This document shows positions 24,167 through 33,547 of a stretch of 64,000 nucleotides of DNA, piece by piece. The translations under genes and the position numbers were made by a program. The DNA comes from PCPOR2b sp965220385 (GTDB taxonomy: Bacteria; Poribacteria; WGA-4E; PCPOR2b), in NCBI GenBank assembly GCA_965220385.1, contig OZ244825.1, forward strand, positions 2,542,001 through 2,606,000, read 5' to 3'. The first letter of the stretch is position 1. The number at the start of each line of letters is the position of its first letter. The notes beneath the pieces were generated by a model. It was not told the DNA's origin. It searched no databases and worked only from the letters and a program-made list of their open reading frames with translations.

Positions 24167-25582
24167 ATGTACACGAGTGTCCAATATCCCGATACTATAG
24201 AACCTCAGGTGCAATTTGTAGAGGAAACCGCTCCTGAAGACATTGTGGAAAAGACGATAGAAAAACTCCACGCTGGGGTTTCGATTAAGGAAATGTGTAC
24301 CGCCTCTGCGCTGGCGGTCGTTCGTTCATCCGAGATGCCCTTCTTTGTTAACGGGCAGTGGGGCCATCATGGCGGACATATGCATCCCGTTTCTGGAATA
24401 CACGCGGTAAAAGAGATCGCCTCAAGGCTTTCTGGGGACAATCGCTTTCTACCCGTGGTGCAAAATGTCGCTTTATCTAATAAGCACATCCATCACCCTT
24501 CGATGGGTCCCTATGTGCTGCCAGCATTTGAACCGCTTGATGCCGGTGGAGTTGAGGAGACCAAGCAGGCGTTCCTTGATGCAGTCCGGCGCGGTTCCGT
24601 CAATGACGCTGACCACTACTTTCTGTGGCTCGTTCAAAATATACCGCACGAAGAAGCGTTGGATATACTGCTGACGGTCGCCACCCTAAAAAATCTGGTA
24701 GACGATCATAAGTTCATCTACCCGATCTATACGTGGCGGGTCCTTGAATGGTTGGATTGGGAACACCTTCAGGTACTCACCCGTGGTCCCGTCCGCTATA
24801 TCTCGCAACCGCCTTCAGCGAAGCCTGTCCAAGAAATTACCAAATTGATTGAGAAGTATCAGCTACTCTCAACCCCGCTCCGACAAACGACTGGAGACGA
24901 TGAAACTGACGCTATCGTTCAACTGCGCGCCGGGTTGAATCACTGTGCCTTTGCTGACATTCCCGAAACGACTGCCCGGGCGCTTGCGGATGGACTTTCC
25001 TTAGAGGGAGCCGGTGAGGCACTTTCACTCGCCGCTTCAGATTTGTTCTTGCGTTTAGATACCAGTAATCCGATGGATGTCCACATGCACACCGGCGTCA
25101 ATGCGAGACGTCATGTTCTGCGGGTCAACGGTATCTGTAAAGAGAACAAGATATTAGCCCTTCTGCTGTGGAATTCGGGTCCTGAAGTCAGAAATGCACA
25201 AGGCCGTATTGATGACGGACCTTATCCTTCTCCCGACGCTGTGGCGGCAATTCCCCAACAAGGTCAGAGCCAGCTATTGTCTGCGATTGAGGAAGCCATT
25301 GCTGCCAACGATGTTGACGACGCAGCAACGCTAACGGCAAAATATGGAGAGTTGGAGCATGATCCACAAGCATTAATCACCCGCCTCACCGAAATCGTCT
25401 GCCGGGATAACGCGACAGAGATGCACGCGCTGAAGCACCATCAGGCAACGGTTGAAGAATTTCAAACCACCCGCTTTCCATTCCGTTCCCACCATTTGGT
25501 TGCCGCAGCAAAAGCCGCAGCCATCTCGTATGGGACAGCCCAAGAGGTATATGAGAGGGCAAAACAGTTTCTGAATAACTGA
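24167..25582 (+). CDS. conserved-looking His-rich protein of unknown function
   Basis: I do not recognise this 471-residue protein. It has no signal peptide or membrane segment. Clusters of possible metal ligands stand out: GHHGGHMHP near residue 65, NKHIHHPSMGP near 105, DVHMHTGVNARRHV near 305 and MHALKHHQ and RSHHLV near the C-terminus. The rest is predicted to be largely alpha-helical, with many Ala/Leu/Glu segments. That pattern would suit a helical metalloenzyme, for example a di-iron or zinc protein, but this is inference. ATG 24167 is chosen because AAGGGAGG lies 6 bases upstream; a GTG at 24128 has none. The gene stands alone, with 262 and 148 bases of non-coding DNA around it. Confidence 0.7.
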   Translation: MYTSVQYPDTIEPQVQFVEETAPEDIVEKTIEKLHAGVSIKEMCTASALAVVRSSEMPFFVNGQWGHHGGHMHPVSGIHAVKEIASRLSGDNRFLPVVQNVALSNKHIHHPSMGPYVLPAFEPLDAGGVEETKQAFLDAVRRGSVNDADHYFLWLVQNIPHEEALDILLTVATLKNLVDDHKFIYPIYTWRVLEWLDWEHLQVLTRGPVRYISQPPSAKPVQEITKLIEKYQLLSTPLRQTTGDDETDAIVQLRAGLNHCAFADIPETTARALADGLSLEGAGEALSLAASDLFLRLDTSNPMDVHMHTGVNARRHVLRVNGICKENKILALLLWNSGPEVRNAQGRIDDGPYPSPDAVAAIPQQGQSQLLSAIEEAIAANDVDDAATLTAKYGELEHDPQALITRLTEIVCRDNATEMHALKHHQATVEEFQTTRFPFRSHHLVAAAKAAAISYGTAQEVYERAKQFLNN

Positions 25583-25730
25583 TACTGTTCACAGATCTAA
25601 TGCTTTCTGCGTATTGCTTTTAATCGCCAAAACCAGTGGCGATGTGAGGATCGAGGGGGAAAAGAAAAACAGTGGCTGGGTTCACCTTTTTTTTACTGAC
25701 TTGCCTGATGGCACCAACATGAGATTTTAG

Positions 25731-27878
25731 ATGAGACAGCTCCCCCTTCTCTTCCTCTCGCTTCTCATACTGAGTAGCGTGGCCAACGCACAACTACAAA
25801 GCGGCCGCGTCCCTTTCGATTATCCCAATGAACCTTTCGTCGAGTTTCGATTTGACCTAGACCGCAGTATGATTGCGCTAGTCATCGAGGACACAGACCC
25901 TCATCTCGTCCCGCTGTTCAACGCGCTGGCGCACCTATACCTCCGCAACTACCATGCCCGTCACTTTGATAAAGTACTTCGTCACCACGGAACGAACCTG
26001 AAAGCACAGGGATGGAGCGCGTTTGAGAAAACCCCGAACTTTCACCTATACACCCTCACACAGAATGAGATCGTTATTGGCATGTTTTTGGTAATTAAGA
26101 GTGGAGAGGAGATGTATCTGATGAATCTGGACGGTCGGTTCGCGCCGAAACAGGTCAGTGAACTCTTAGGCAATCTCAGTGCACTCGGTATTGAGATACC
26201 CGAACTGCACGCCTTCGGTGCACGCGCCAATGCTGCCTCATCTTCAACTGTACTTCGAATGCCTGAAGGGGACCCCATTCATGATGTGAGAATTCAAGCG
26301 AATCAGGAAGTCGCCGATCCACAAATCAGAGCGATGCTTGAAGAGGGACCAAATGAGCTCATCGCAGCCATGGCGACCTTGGACGGCAAACTCCCGGATA
26401 CACAGATACTAACAGTTCGGATTGATACGGAAGGTAGCAAGCGTATCGCAACAATTATCGTTGCCGAGCGACCAGATGCGGAGGATCCGCCAACCTCGCC
26501 AATGGCAGCCGCTGATCAAATCACGCGGGCGCAAGCCACTCCAACACGGTTTCGGACTACAGGGGGTAAACCAATACACGAAGTCCGAATTCGAGGCAAT
26601 CGAAAAGTCACCGAGACGGAGATACGAACTGCCCTTAACGATGCACCGGGGGACATTGGAAAAGCAATTGAGACCTTGAAGACGACCCTGCCCTATTTTA
26701 GGCGAGTTACCCTACAGGTTGAGGGAGACAGCACGAAACGCGTTGCAACGGTTGTCGTTGTGGAAAAAACGCTCTCTTCAGACTACTATTTCCACGCAAC
26801 TCCACTCATTAAGTTTAATCGTGTCACTGGACTGTTGCCTGCTGCTCGCCTTGAAGTGGGAAAACGGAGGAAGATGGGTCCCCTCTGGATGTTGTACATC
26901 CCCAGTTCGGTTAGAGAGCGTTTGACAAAACTGTCTGGAGATATCGGCTACGGATTTGGATATCAAGATTTCAATTATCGGCTGGGCGGGGATATGATCT
27001 GGGGTGAACCAGACATCTCGACTCTGGGAATCTCCGCTCACATTTATCGTGCTACCGATGTCATCGCGCCGGATTTCTTACTATACCCTGATGGCTTTAC
27101 AACCACTTGGGCTAACCTTTGGGGTGCCTCTGAATTGCATAACTACTACTTGAGTGAAGGTGTTGAAATGTCGTTAGGATGGGAACCGGTGGGGTCCACA
27201 CATTCATTCAAATTCATTATGCGTACCGAGTCACATGAGAATTTGCAAAAGACCACAGACTGGCACCTCGGAAACTGGGCTTCTAGAATAAAGGCGAGAG
27301 AAAATCCACCGATAACCCCTGGTCGGCTCCGAAGCGTTACGTTGCGGTACGATTTGAATACACGGACAAACAGTAAACTCGGTTGGTACAATACCCTGTT
27401 TGTTGAACACAGTAACTCCGCTGGTGGCTCCGATTTTGATTTTACGCGCGTTCGACTACAGATGCGCTATGCGCTGTTGCAGGGTAACAATCCCATCCGC
27501 ACACGGTTAGCGTTGGGGGCTGCTACAGGAGAGTTGCCAATTCAACGTCAATTTGCTATTGGAGGAACAGGAACACTGAACGGGTATGCGCCGTATGCGT
27601 TTTCAGGCGACTACGGTGCCCTGCTCAATATGGAATTTTTATACCGACTCTCGAACCTATATCATTGGGGCTTTCTGAAAGAGACGTTTCTTGCGTTATT
27701 CCTTGATCAAGGGCAAGTCTGGAATACATCGGCCAAGCCATACCGCTTTGATCCCAAGACGAGTATCGGCATCGGAGTGCAGTCCGGGGAAGACTATGTC
27801 TTCAGACTCAACTTTTCCAAACCCCTTGAATCTGAGCGAGGGGTACAATTGGACTTTTTGTGGTATTACAGTTTTTAG
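25731..27878 (+). CDS. BamA/TamA-like outer membrane protein with POTRA repeats
   Basis: A 715-residue exported protein. A signal peptide (LPLLFLSLLILSSVANA) ends near residue 20. Two related POTRA-like units follow: PIHDVRIQANQEVADPQIRAML (about 185-250) and PIHEVRIRGNRKVTETEIRTAL (about 283-345), each with a terminal strand ending in a TIIVAE or TVVVVE pattern. From about 350 the sequence alternates polar and hydrophobic residues, as in a 16-stranded barrel, with the Omp85 signature PIQRQFAIGGTGTLNGY near 600 and a final aromatic residue (DFLWYYSF). This is the surface-antigen/Omp85 family, which inserts or exports outer-membrane proteins. It probably forms an operon with the next gene. It is not the canonical BamA (only two POTRA units visible). 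Confidence 0.85.
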   Translation: MRQLPLLFLSLLILSSVANAQLQSGRVPFDYPNEPFVEFRFDLDRSMIALVIEDTDPHLVPLFNALAHLYLRNYHARHFDKVLRHHGTNLKAQGWSAFEKTPNFHLYTLTQNEIVIGMFLVIKSGEEMYLMNLDGRFAPKQVSELLGNLSALGIEIPELHAFGARANAASSSTVLRMPEGDPIHDVRIQANQEVADPQIRAMLEEGPNELIAAMATLDGKLPDTQILTVRIDTEGSKRIATIIVAERPDAEDPPTSPMAAADQITRAQATPTRFRTTGGKPIHEVRIRGNRKVTETEIRTALNDAPGDIGKAIETLKTTLPYFRRVTLQVEGDSTKRVATVVVVEKTLSSDYYFHATPLIKFNRVTGLLPAARLEVGKRRKMGPLWMLYIPSSVRERLTKLSGDIGYGFGYQDFNYRLGGDMIWGEPDISTLGISAHIYRATDVIAPDFLLYPDGFTTTWANLWGASELHNYYLSEGVEMSLGWEPVGSTHSFKFIMRTESHENLQKTTDWHLGNWASRIKARENPPITPGRLRSVTLRYDLNTRTNSKLGWYNTLFVEHSNSAGGSDFDFTRVRLQMRYALLQGNNPIRTRLALGAATGELPIQRQFAIGGTGTLNGYAPYAFSGDYGALLNMEFLYRLSNLYHWGFLKETFLALFLDQGQVWNTSAKPYRFDPKTSIGIGVQSGEDYVFRLNFSKPLESERGVQLDFLWYYSF

Positions 27879-27886
27879 GAGGTTGG

Positions 27887-29035
27887 ATGCACCAATACAC
27901 AAACCGATCCCTGCTCATCTCTCTGGGCTTACACATCGTTTTAACCACAGTCGTTGTTTCCTTTCTCATTCAGCCTTCCGAGGAAGTTAGGGATACTTCA
28001 GCTATGGTGCTGCTTGAAACAGCACCGATTCAGCGGATACGGCAGCCTGTGTTACATTACTCGCAGCCACCAACTCCACAAGTCAACCGGGTGAAAACGA
28101 CGAAAGCATCAACACCTTCGCTTGCTCTGCCGACCAATGCAGTCCAGGGAGCTGCTCCCGAAGCTCCAATTCATCTCAATGTCGCTCCTGTCTTGGTCAC
28201 TTATGCCGATCTGTCGGAGACGGATGCCTCCGTACTGCCGAATGCCGGTCTCGGCAAGAGCTTTGTTGAGCAAGGCATCGGGATCGGTAGAGGACGAGAC
28301 ACCGGTATTGGAAGTCCCGGAGGTGGTGGTCTAGATGGAAACGGTATCGGACAGCGATTTGCAAACTTTGCTAAGGTGGATGACTTGGCGTTGGAAGACC
28401 TTTCGAGTGCCTCCACAGGGCTTGGTATCTTCGACACGGTTGTGATGCCCGGACACGGTTTGGTTGGAACTGTTTATGTCCCCGATGCCTCTATCATTCA
28501 TGAGGATCATTTTTTGCGATGCTTTACACCGTCTGGAGCCATTGTCCGGGTGCCCACCTTTGAATACCTGACGTCAGTCTATACCTTTGTTACGGGAACC
28601 TTAGATGTATCGCCGAGAAACTATAAGGAAGGTTTCCCAATATCGGAAATGGAGGCAGTCGTAGACAATTTTGCAATCCGATTCCATGGTAGACTTGCGA
28701 TCGAGGTGCCCGGCACATATGTTTTCGCCTTGAATTCCGATGACGGTTCGAAGCTATACATCAATCAAAATCTTATCGTTGATAATGATGGGATCCATCC
28801 ACCACGATATGTCCGTGGGAGCGTAGAATTGGAAGCGGGGATGCATTATGTTGAAATTCACTATTTTCAAGGGCAGCCCTACCAGCTTGCGCTGCAGTGG
28901 TTCTATCAACCGCCGAATGGTCAAGAACAGATTGTTCCACCAGAAATGGTTTATCTACCAGAGCCACCCCGCGCTCCCAGAGCACTGGAAGGACTACGGA
29001 ATCGACTGAAAAGGATTGAGAATAAGGAAATGTAA
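27887..29035 (+). CDS. TonB-like N-terminus with C-terminal PA14 domain
   Basis: A 382-residue protein. A short cytoplasmic start is followed by one membrane segment (SLLISLGLHIVLTTVVVSFL, about 8-27) and a Pro-rich stretch, the layout of TonB-like energy transducers. A Gly-rich linker (IGIGRGRDTGIGSPGGGG) precedes the C-terminal part. Residues about 265-365 look like a PA14 domain, with IEVPGTYVFALNSDDGSKLYIN, DNDG and YVEIHYFQG segments typical of this carbohydrate-binding fold. The start ATG 27887 has AGGAGG 4 bases upstream and lies 8 bases after the barrel gene, so the two are almost certainly coupled. A shared role at the outer membrane is likely; the ligand is unknown. Confidence 0.75.
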   Translation: MHQYTNRSLLISLGLHIVLTTVVVSFLIQPSEEVRDTSAMVLLETAPIQRIRQPVLHYSQPPTPQVNRVKTTKASTPSLALPTNAVQGAAPEAPIHLNVAPVLVTYADLSETDASVLPNAGLGKSFVEQGIGIGRGRDTGIGSPGGGGLDGNGIGQRFANFAKVDDLALEDLSSASTGLGIFDTVVMPGHGLVGTVYVPDASIIHEDHFLRCFTPSGAIVRVPTFEYLTSVYTFVTGTLDVSPRNYKEGFPISEMEAVVDNFAIRFHGRLAIEVPGTYVFALNSDDGSKLYINQNLIVDNDGIHPPRYVRGSVELEAGMHYVEIHYFQGQPYQLALQWFYQPPNGQEQIVPPEMVYLPEPPRAPRALEGLRNRLKRIENKEM

Positions 29036-29110
29036 TAGCTGTGAGTGCAGACTAAAACCAAGTTGAAAGAAGAAGGTATGAATTACGTGTGTGAAAGGTA
29101 ACCATCAACT

Positions 29111-30088
29111 ATGTCCGAAATCAAGCTCCGTCCCGCCCATGCCGACACAAACGCTGCTGCCCGTATTATTGCCCAGCACGTTGAACCCACACCGCTGCAG
29201 AAAGAGAAAACCTTCAGCGAATCCCTGAACGCGAATGTTTTTGTCAAGTATGAGTTCCTGAACCCCGTCAAATCTTTCAAGATCCGGGGAGCCTTGAATC
29301 TTGCCCATACACTGGTCAACAGCAAGAGTGTATCAAGAATCATCACCGTTTCCACGGGGAATCACGGTGCTGCCATGGCGTTTGCGTGCCGGCAATACAA
29401 CCTTCCGCTCACCGTTGGTGTGCCTGTTAATTGCGATCAGAGCAAGCTTGAGTTGATTCGTCAATTTGGCGGCGAATTAGAGATGATTGGTCGAGATTTA
29501 GACGAAACTAAGGAACTCCTGCAGCAACAACCTCTATCACCGGATACCCTCTTCATTGAAGATGGCTCCTGCCCGGAGATAGTTGCTGGCACTTCGACAA
29601 TCGGGTCGGAAATTGTTCAAGAACTCTCCAATGTTGAAGTTGTTATCGTACCGGTTGGTAATGGTGCGTTGATCGGCGGTGTGGGGACCGCTCTCAAAGA
29701 GTTCAATCCATCAATCCGGGTGATTGGTGTCCAATCCGATTTGGCACCGTGTATGACCCTATCGTTCGAGGCGGGGCACGCCGTGGACACAGAAAGTTGC
29801 GAGACCTTTGCCACTGGCATGGCAGTACGGGTATCAATTCCCGAGGCGGTAGATTTGATGCTGTCGGTTGTCGATGAGATGCACACGGTATCCGAAACCG
29901 ATTTGAAAGAGGCGATGGGTGCCTTTTACCGTCATACCGGATACCTACCAGAAGGTGCGGGGGTTGCGCCCTTGGCCGCAGCATTGAAGATGCGCACCGA
30001 TCTAAAAAATAAGGTGGTCTGCCTGATCGCTTCAGGGGCGAACGTGGATGGGACGTTGCGTCAGGAAATTAAAGAAAAATTTGCCTGA
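29111..30088 (+). CDS. threonine/serine dehydratase-type PLP enzyme
   Basis: A 325-residue fold-type II PLP enzyme. The PLP lysine is in NPVKSFKIRGAL (about 57-68), the phosphate-binding glycine loop is VIVPVGNGALIGG, and STGNHGAAMAFA matches the substrate loop of threonine ammonia-lyases. It would form 2-oxobutanoate from threonine or pyruvate from serine. At 325 residues it lacks the C-terminal ACT-like domain of biosynthetic IlvA, so a catabolic enzyme, or a serine or hydroxyaspartate racemase/dehydratase, is equally possible. It stands alone; no isoleucine genes are adjacent. Confidence 0.87.
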   Translation: MSEIKLRPAHADTNAAARIIAQHVEPTPLQKEKTFSESLNANVFVKYEFLNPVKSFKIRGALNLAHTLVNSKSVSRIITVSTGNHGAAMAFACRQYNLPLTVGVPVNCDQSKLELIRQFGGELEMIGRDLDETKELLQQQPLSPDTLFIEDGSCPEIVAGTSTIGSEIVQELSNVEVVIVPVGNGALIGGVGTALKEFNPSIRVIGVQSDLAPCMTLSFEAGHAVDTESCETFATGMAVRVSIPEAVDLMLSVVDEMHTVSETDLKEAMGAFYRHTGYLPEGAGVAPLAAALKMRTDLKNKVVCLIASGANVDGTLRQEIKEKFA

Positions 30089-30159
30089 ACTGTTGTATTA
30101 TAATGTATAATCTAACTACAATAGCAACCTAACCTAAGGACTCAAAAAGGAGGAATATC

Positions 30160-30963
30160 ATGGCGGATTTCAAAGATAAAATTGTCATTGTTACCGGTGG
30201 TGCCAAAGGTATCGGCGGAGGTATTAGCCGGGCGTTCGCTGAAGAAGGTGCCTGCGTACTCTGTGCCGATATAGACGAAGATTCCGGTGCACAACTTGTC
30301 GCCGAAACCACAAACATGGATGGGACAGTTCGTTTCCTAAAGGCAGACGTTGCCCACGCGGGTGAGTGCGAAGCGGTGGTCAGTACAGCGGTGTCTGAAT
30401 GGGGTGGGGTCGATATTCTCTGCAATAACGTTGGAATCCAGCCCGCGAATAGTTACCTGCCCGCACATGAATTTCCGGAAGAGATGTGGGATCGCATCAT
30501 TAATGTAAATCTCAAGAGTTTCTTTCTCATGGCAAAATACAGTGTGCCGGAGATGAAAAAGCGAGGCGGCGGCGTAATTATCAACACCGCCAGCGTTCAA
30601 GGGTTGCAGTCAATGAAGGGGGTATCGGCTTATGCCGCCAGTAAAGGCGGTGCACTCTCTCTGACCCGCCAACTTGCCCTTGAGTACGCTGAAGATAATA
30701 TTCGGGTATTAGCGGTCAACCCCGGAACGATCGATACACCTTTGGTGGTGGAAGCCGTGGACTTCATGGGAGCTGACCTGGAGGGTCTCAAAAAACTTTG
30801 GGGCAAAGCGCACCCGATGGGCAGGATCGGTCAGCCGAGGGAGATTGCCAACGTCGTTCTGTTCCTTGCCAGTGACAAAGCCTCTTTCATGACCGGCGAA
30901 TATGTGTGTGTCGATGGTGGGATGATGGCAAAGGGTGCTTGGGCGGATGGCGAGGAAGAGTGA
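30160..30963 (+). CDS. short-chain dehydrogenase/reductase
   Basis: A 267-residue classical SDR. The cofactor motif is TGGAKGIGGGI (about 11-21), the NNVG motif is near 90, and the catalytic Ser-Tyr-Lys are in NTASVQG and YAASKGG. The Asp in CADIDED closing strand 2 suggests NAD(H) preference. The ribosome-binding site is a strong AAGGAGG. Two TATAAT hexamers lie 50-60 bases upstream (30099 and 30106). It reads into the TauD-like gene 24 bases downstream. The substrate is not known. Confidence 0.9.
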   Translation: MADFKDKIVIVTGGAKGIGGGISRAFAEEGACVLCADIDEDSGAQLVAETTNMDGTVRFLKADVAHAGECEAVVSTAVSEWGGVDILCNNVGIQPANSYLPAHEFPEEMWDRIINVNLKSFFLMAKYSVPEMKKRGGGVIINTASVQGLQSMKGVSAYAASKGGALSLTRQLALEYAEDNIRVLAVNPGTIDTPLVVEAVDFMGADLEGLKKLWGKAHPMGRIGQPREIANVVLFLASDKASFMTGEYVCVDGGMMAKGAWADGEEE

Positions 30964-30987
30964 TTTTCGAGCCATGGAGGTGCGACA

Positions 30988-31947
30988 ATGAATGGTTCTC
31001 AGATGCTGACCGACGAGATTTCCGATGCACGGGCTTGGCAAACGAGTACTGTTGATGCTCCTGAGGGTTGGTACTACTCGCTGAGTGAGAGTTGCCTTTC
31101 CAATCTTGAGCAGGCGATTCGAGACGTGCAGGACGAATCCGAAGTCACTACAGAAATTTCCCGTCTGGCCGTCTCAACCAACGGTTGCGGCGAATGCCTT
31201 CAATCCGTACTTAATGCTCTCAATGCAGGGCGCGGCTTTGCCATCGTTGAGCGAGTACCGGTTGAGCGGTGTAGCGCTGAAGAAGCCCTATCGATGTACT
31301 GGCTCATTGGCAAACTCCTCGGTATTCCTGTTAAGCAGAATATTGAAGGAACACTGTTATATGATGTGCGGGATACGGGACAGAATGTGGCGCAAGGGGC
31401 GCGGTTTTCAGTGACTAATTCTGAGAGCTCGTTTCATAACGATAATTCTTTTGGTGATCCGCTCCCCGATATTGTAGGATTACTCTGCCTGCATACGGCA
31501 AAATCTGGTGGACAGAGTCAACTTATCAGCGGTTACGCTCTCCACAATGAACTGCTGAAAAATTACCCGGATGTCCTCGGAACTCTCTATCAGTTGTTCT
31601 GCTTTGATCGTCGAGGGCAGTTCAAGGCAGGAGAGTCACCAACGTCTCAATTTCCGATTTTTGAATGGCGCGCGGACGAACTGACTGTCCGATACCTATA
31701 CTACTATATCCAAGTAGGGCACGAGCATGCCGGCAAAACGCTAAACGCAGATCAGAGAAAGGCACTCGAAGTGGTGGAAATGCTGCTCCAGTGCCCAGAT
31801 TTCAGAGTGGAGTTCAACCTGCAACCCGGACAGATGCTATTCACCAACAACCGCTGGATTTTGCACAATCGCACCGCATTTGAGGACTATCCTGATCCAG
31901 AACGTCGGCGACACTATGTGCGACTCTGGCTACAACAGCGTGACTAA
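30988..31947 (+). CDS. TauD/TfdA-family Fe(II)/2-oxoglutarate dioxygenase
   Basis: A 319-residue non-haem iron dioxygenase-like protein. The 2-His-1-Asp iron site is seen as SFHNDNSFGDPLPD (His-x-Asp) and WILHNRTAFED near the C-terminus, followed by the Arg that binds 2-oxoglutarate in RRRHYVRLWL. This family hydroxylates taurine, carnitine precursors or phenoxyacetates; the sequence alone does not say which. GGAGGTG precedes the start and the gene follows the SDR by 24 bases, which suggests that the two act in one pathway. Confidence 0.87.
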   Translation: MNGSQMLTDEISDARAWQTSTVDAPEGWYYSLSESCLSNLEQAIRDVQDESEVTTEISRLAVSTNGCGECLQSVLNALNAGRGFAIVERVPVERCSAEEALSMYWLIGKLLGIPVKQNIEGTLLYDVRDTGQNVAQGARFSVTNSESSFHNDNSFGDPLPDIVGLLCLHTAKSGGQSQLISGYALHNELLKNYPDVLGTLYQLFCFDRRGQFKAGESPTSQFPIFEWRADELTVRYLYYYIQVGHEHAGKTLNADQRKALEVVEMLLQCPDFRVEFNLQPGQMLFTNNRWILHNRTAFEDYPDPERRRHYVRLWLQQRD

Positions 31948-32046
31948 ATAATCGGGAATTTCGTTTTCATCTTTATCAGTTGCGAGAGTTTTGCGATGAT
32001 TTAAAGTCTTTGCAAAGGTCTCTGGAGATATAGAAAGGACAAGGGT

Positions 32047-32844
32047 ATGATTGGTATTATCATTAATGGTGCCTGTGGGCGTATGGGCAAGATGATTGCA
32101 CAAGGCGTTTCACAACAGGAAGATATGCAGATTGTCGGCGCCATTGAATTCTCTGAACATCCCCAGCTTGGACAGGATGTAGGAGACGTAGCTGGAATTG
32201 GATCGATCGGGGTGCCTGTCACCAGCGATCTACCAGCAATTCTGAATGACGGAGATGTCGTGATTGAGTTCACATCGCCGAGTGCAACTATTGAACACCT
32301 TCAGAATGTTGTGGATGCTGGAAAACGGATGGTCATCGCAACAACAGGGTACGATGAGGAGGAATTAGCACAGATACACGCGCTTGCGCCCCAGATCCCG
32401 TGCGTAATGGCTTCCAACATGAGTGTCGGCATCAATGTCATGTTGCAAGCGATAGAGCTCGTTGCAAAGGTACTTGGGGACGACTACGATGTTGAGGTTA
32501 TTGAAGCACACCATAACCAGAAGGTAGACTCTCCGAGCGGCACTGCCCTAACGATGGCTGAGGTACTTGCGCAAACGCTAGACCGAGATCTTGCAGAAGT
32601 CGGCGTGTACGGTCGGCACGGTATCGTCGGAAGGCGGACCAAGAAAGAGATCGGTATCCACGCCATTCGCGGGGGAGACTTGGCCGGCGACCACACAGTC
32701 TTATTTGTCGGGACAGGTGATCGTCTCGAAATAACGCATCGTGGTCAAAACCGTGAGCCGCTCGCACGGGGCGCGATCCGCGCAGCAAGGTGGGTGATGG
32801 ATGCGCCAAAAGGGTTGCACGACATCGGAGAGGTGCTATTTTAG
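32047..32844 (+). CDS. dapB: 4-hydroxy-tetrahydrodipicolinate reductase
   Basis: The 265-residue DapB enzyme of lysine/diaminopimelate synthesis. The nucleotide-binding loop is NGACGRMGKMIAQ at the start, ATTGYDEEE follows near 97-105, and the substrate site EAHHNQKVDSPSGTA (about 155-169) contains the catalytic His-His and Lys. The end has the conserved RAARWVMDAPKGLHDI helix. AAAGGA precedes ATG 32047. It converges with the minus-strand plsC, 52 bases away. Other dap genes are not in the window. Confidence 0.96.
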   Translation: MIGIIINGACGRMGKMIAQGVSQQEDMQIVGAIEFSEHPQLGQDVGDVAGIGSIGVPVTSDLPAILNDGDVVIEFTSPSATIEHLQNVVDAGKRMVIATTGYDEEELAQIHALAPQIPCVMASNMSVGINVMLQAIELVAKVLGDDYDVEVIEAHHNQKVDSPSGTALTMAEVLAQTLDRDLAEVGVYGRHGIVGRRTKKEIGIHAIRGGDLAGDHTVLFVGTGDRLEITHRGQNREPLARGAIRAARWVMDAPKGLHDIGEVLF

Positions 32845-32896
32845 GGCATGAAATGGGATTGGCGAGGATTCATTTTACCAGCAGGAACCGGTAATT

Positions 32897-33547
32897 CTAC
32901 CTGCCCACCTGTGAGTCCCGCAGATTGGCAATTTCCTGCATGATCTGCTCCCCCATCCGGCGGTACAATTCGCGTTTGTCCTCAAGTTTCCGGACTTCGC
33001 TGAAGTCGATCGGAGAACCGAAAGTAACGGTGAGTTGGGAGGGACGAATCCACTTCGCATTGCGAGGGAGTATTGTTCCTCTGACGTAAGCGGGAATGGC
33101 AGGAACCCCAGCATTATGAGCAATGAAGCTGACACCACCGTGCGGCTTTCCCAACGTTCCATCGACGCTGCGGGTGCCTTCCGGAAAAATGAGAACCAGG
33201 TTCCCTGATTTTAGGAGCGAGATAGTGTGGCGAAGGGCAGCGCGATCTGCCGTGCCACGTCGTACCGGGTACGCGTTATGTGCAGCGATCAACCTGCCTA
33301 TTACCGGCATGTCAAAGGAATTATGCCTCGCCATAAAGTGCAATTCTCGATTCGCCGCGGAGCCAACGATGAAGGGGTCCAGATAACTCACATGGTTGCA
33401 TAAAATTAAGGCACCCCCTCGACGTGGGATGTTCTCATTGCCGTGAGACTCCAGTTTGCCGAAAATATTAAAGATAAAATTAGTAATTCGATGTGACCAG
33501 CGATATGGGAGTTGGTCCGTCCAGAACCCAAAATTTTGGCGTCGCAT
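32897..33547 (-). CDS. plsC: 1-acyl-sn-glycerol-3-phosphate acyltransferase
   Basis: Makes phosphatidic acid from lysophosphatidic acid at the inner membrane. The 216-residue protein has the acyltransferase motif I NHVSYLDPF (HX4D), motif III FPEGTRS with the substrate-binding Glu-Gly, and IPAYVRG as motif IV. The start codon overlaps the stop of cmk by one base (TAATG), so translation is coupled. The tyrA-cmk-plsC order is a common conserved cluster in bacteria. Confidence 0.94.
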   Translation of the reverse strand: MRRQNFGFWTDQLPYRWSHRITNFIFNIFGKLESHGNENIPRRGGALILCNHVSYLDPFIVGSAANRELHFMARHNSFDMPVIGRLIAAHNAYPVRRGTADRAALRHTISLLKSGNLVLIFPEGTRSVDGTLGKPHGGVSFIAHNAGVPAIPAYVRGTILPRNAKWIRPSQLTVTFGSPIDFSEVRKLEDKRELYRRMGEQIMQEIANLRDSQVGR

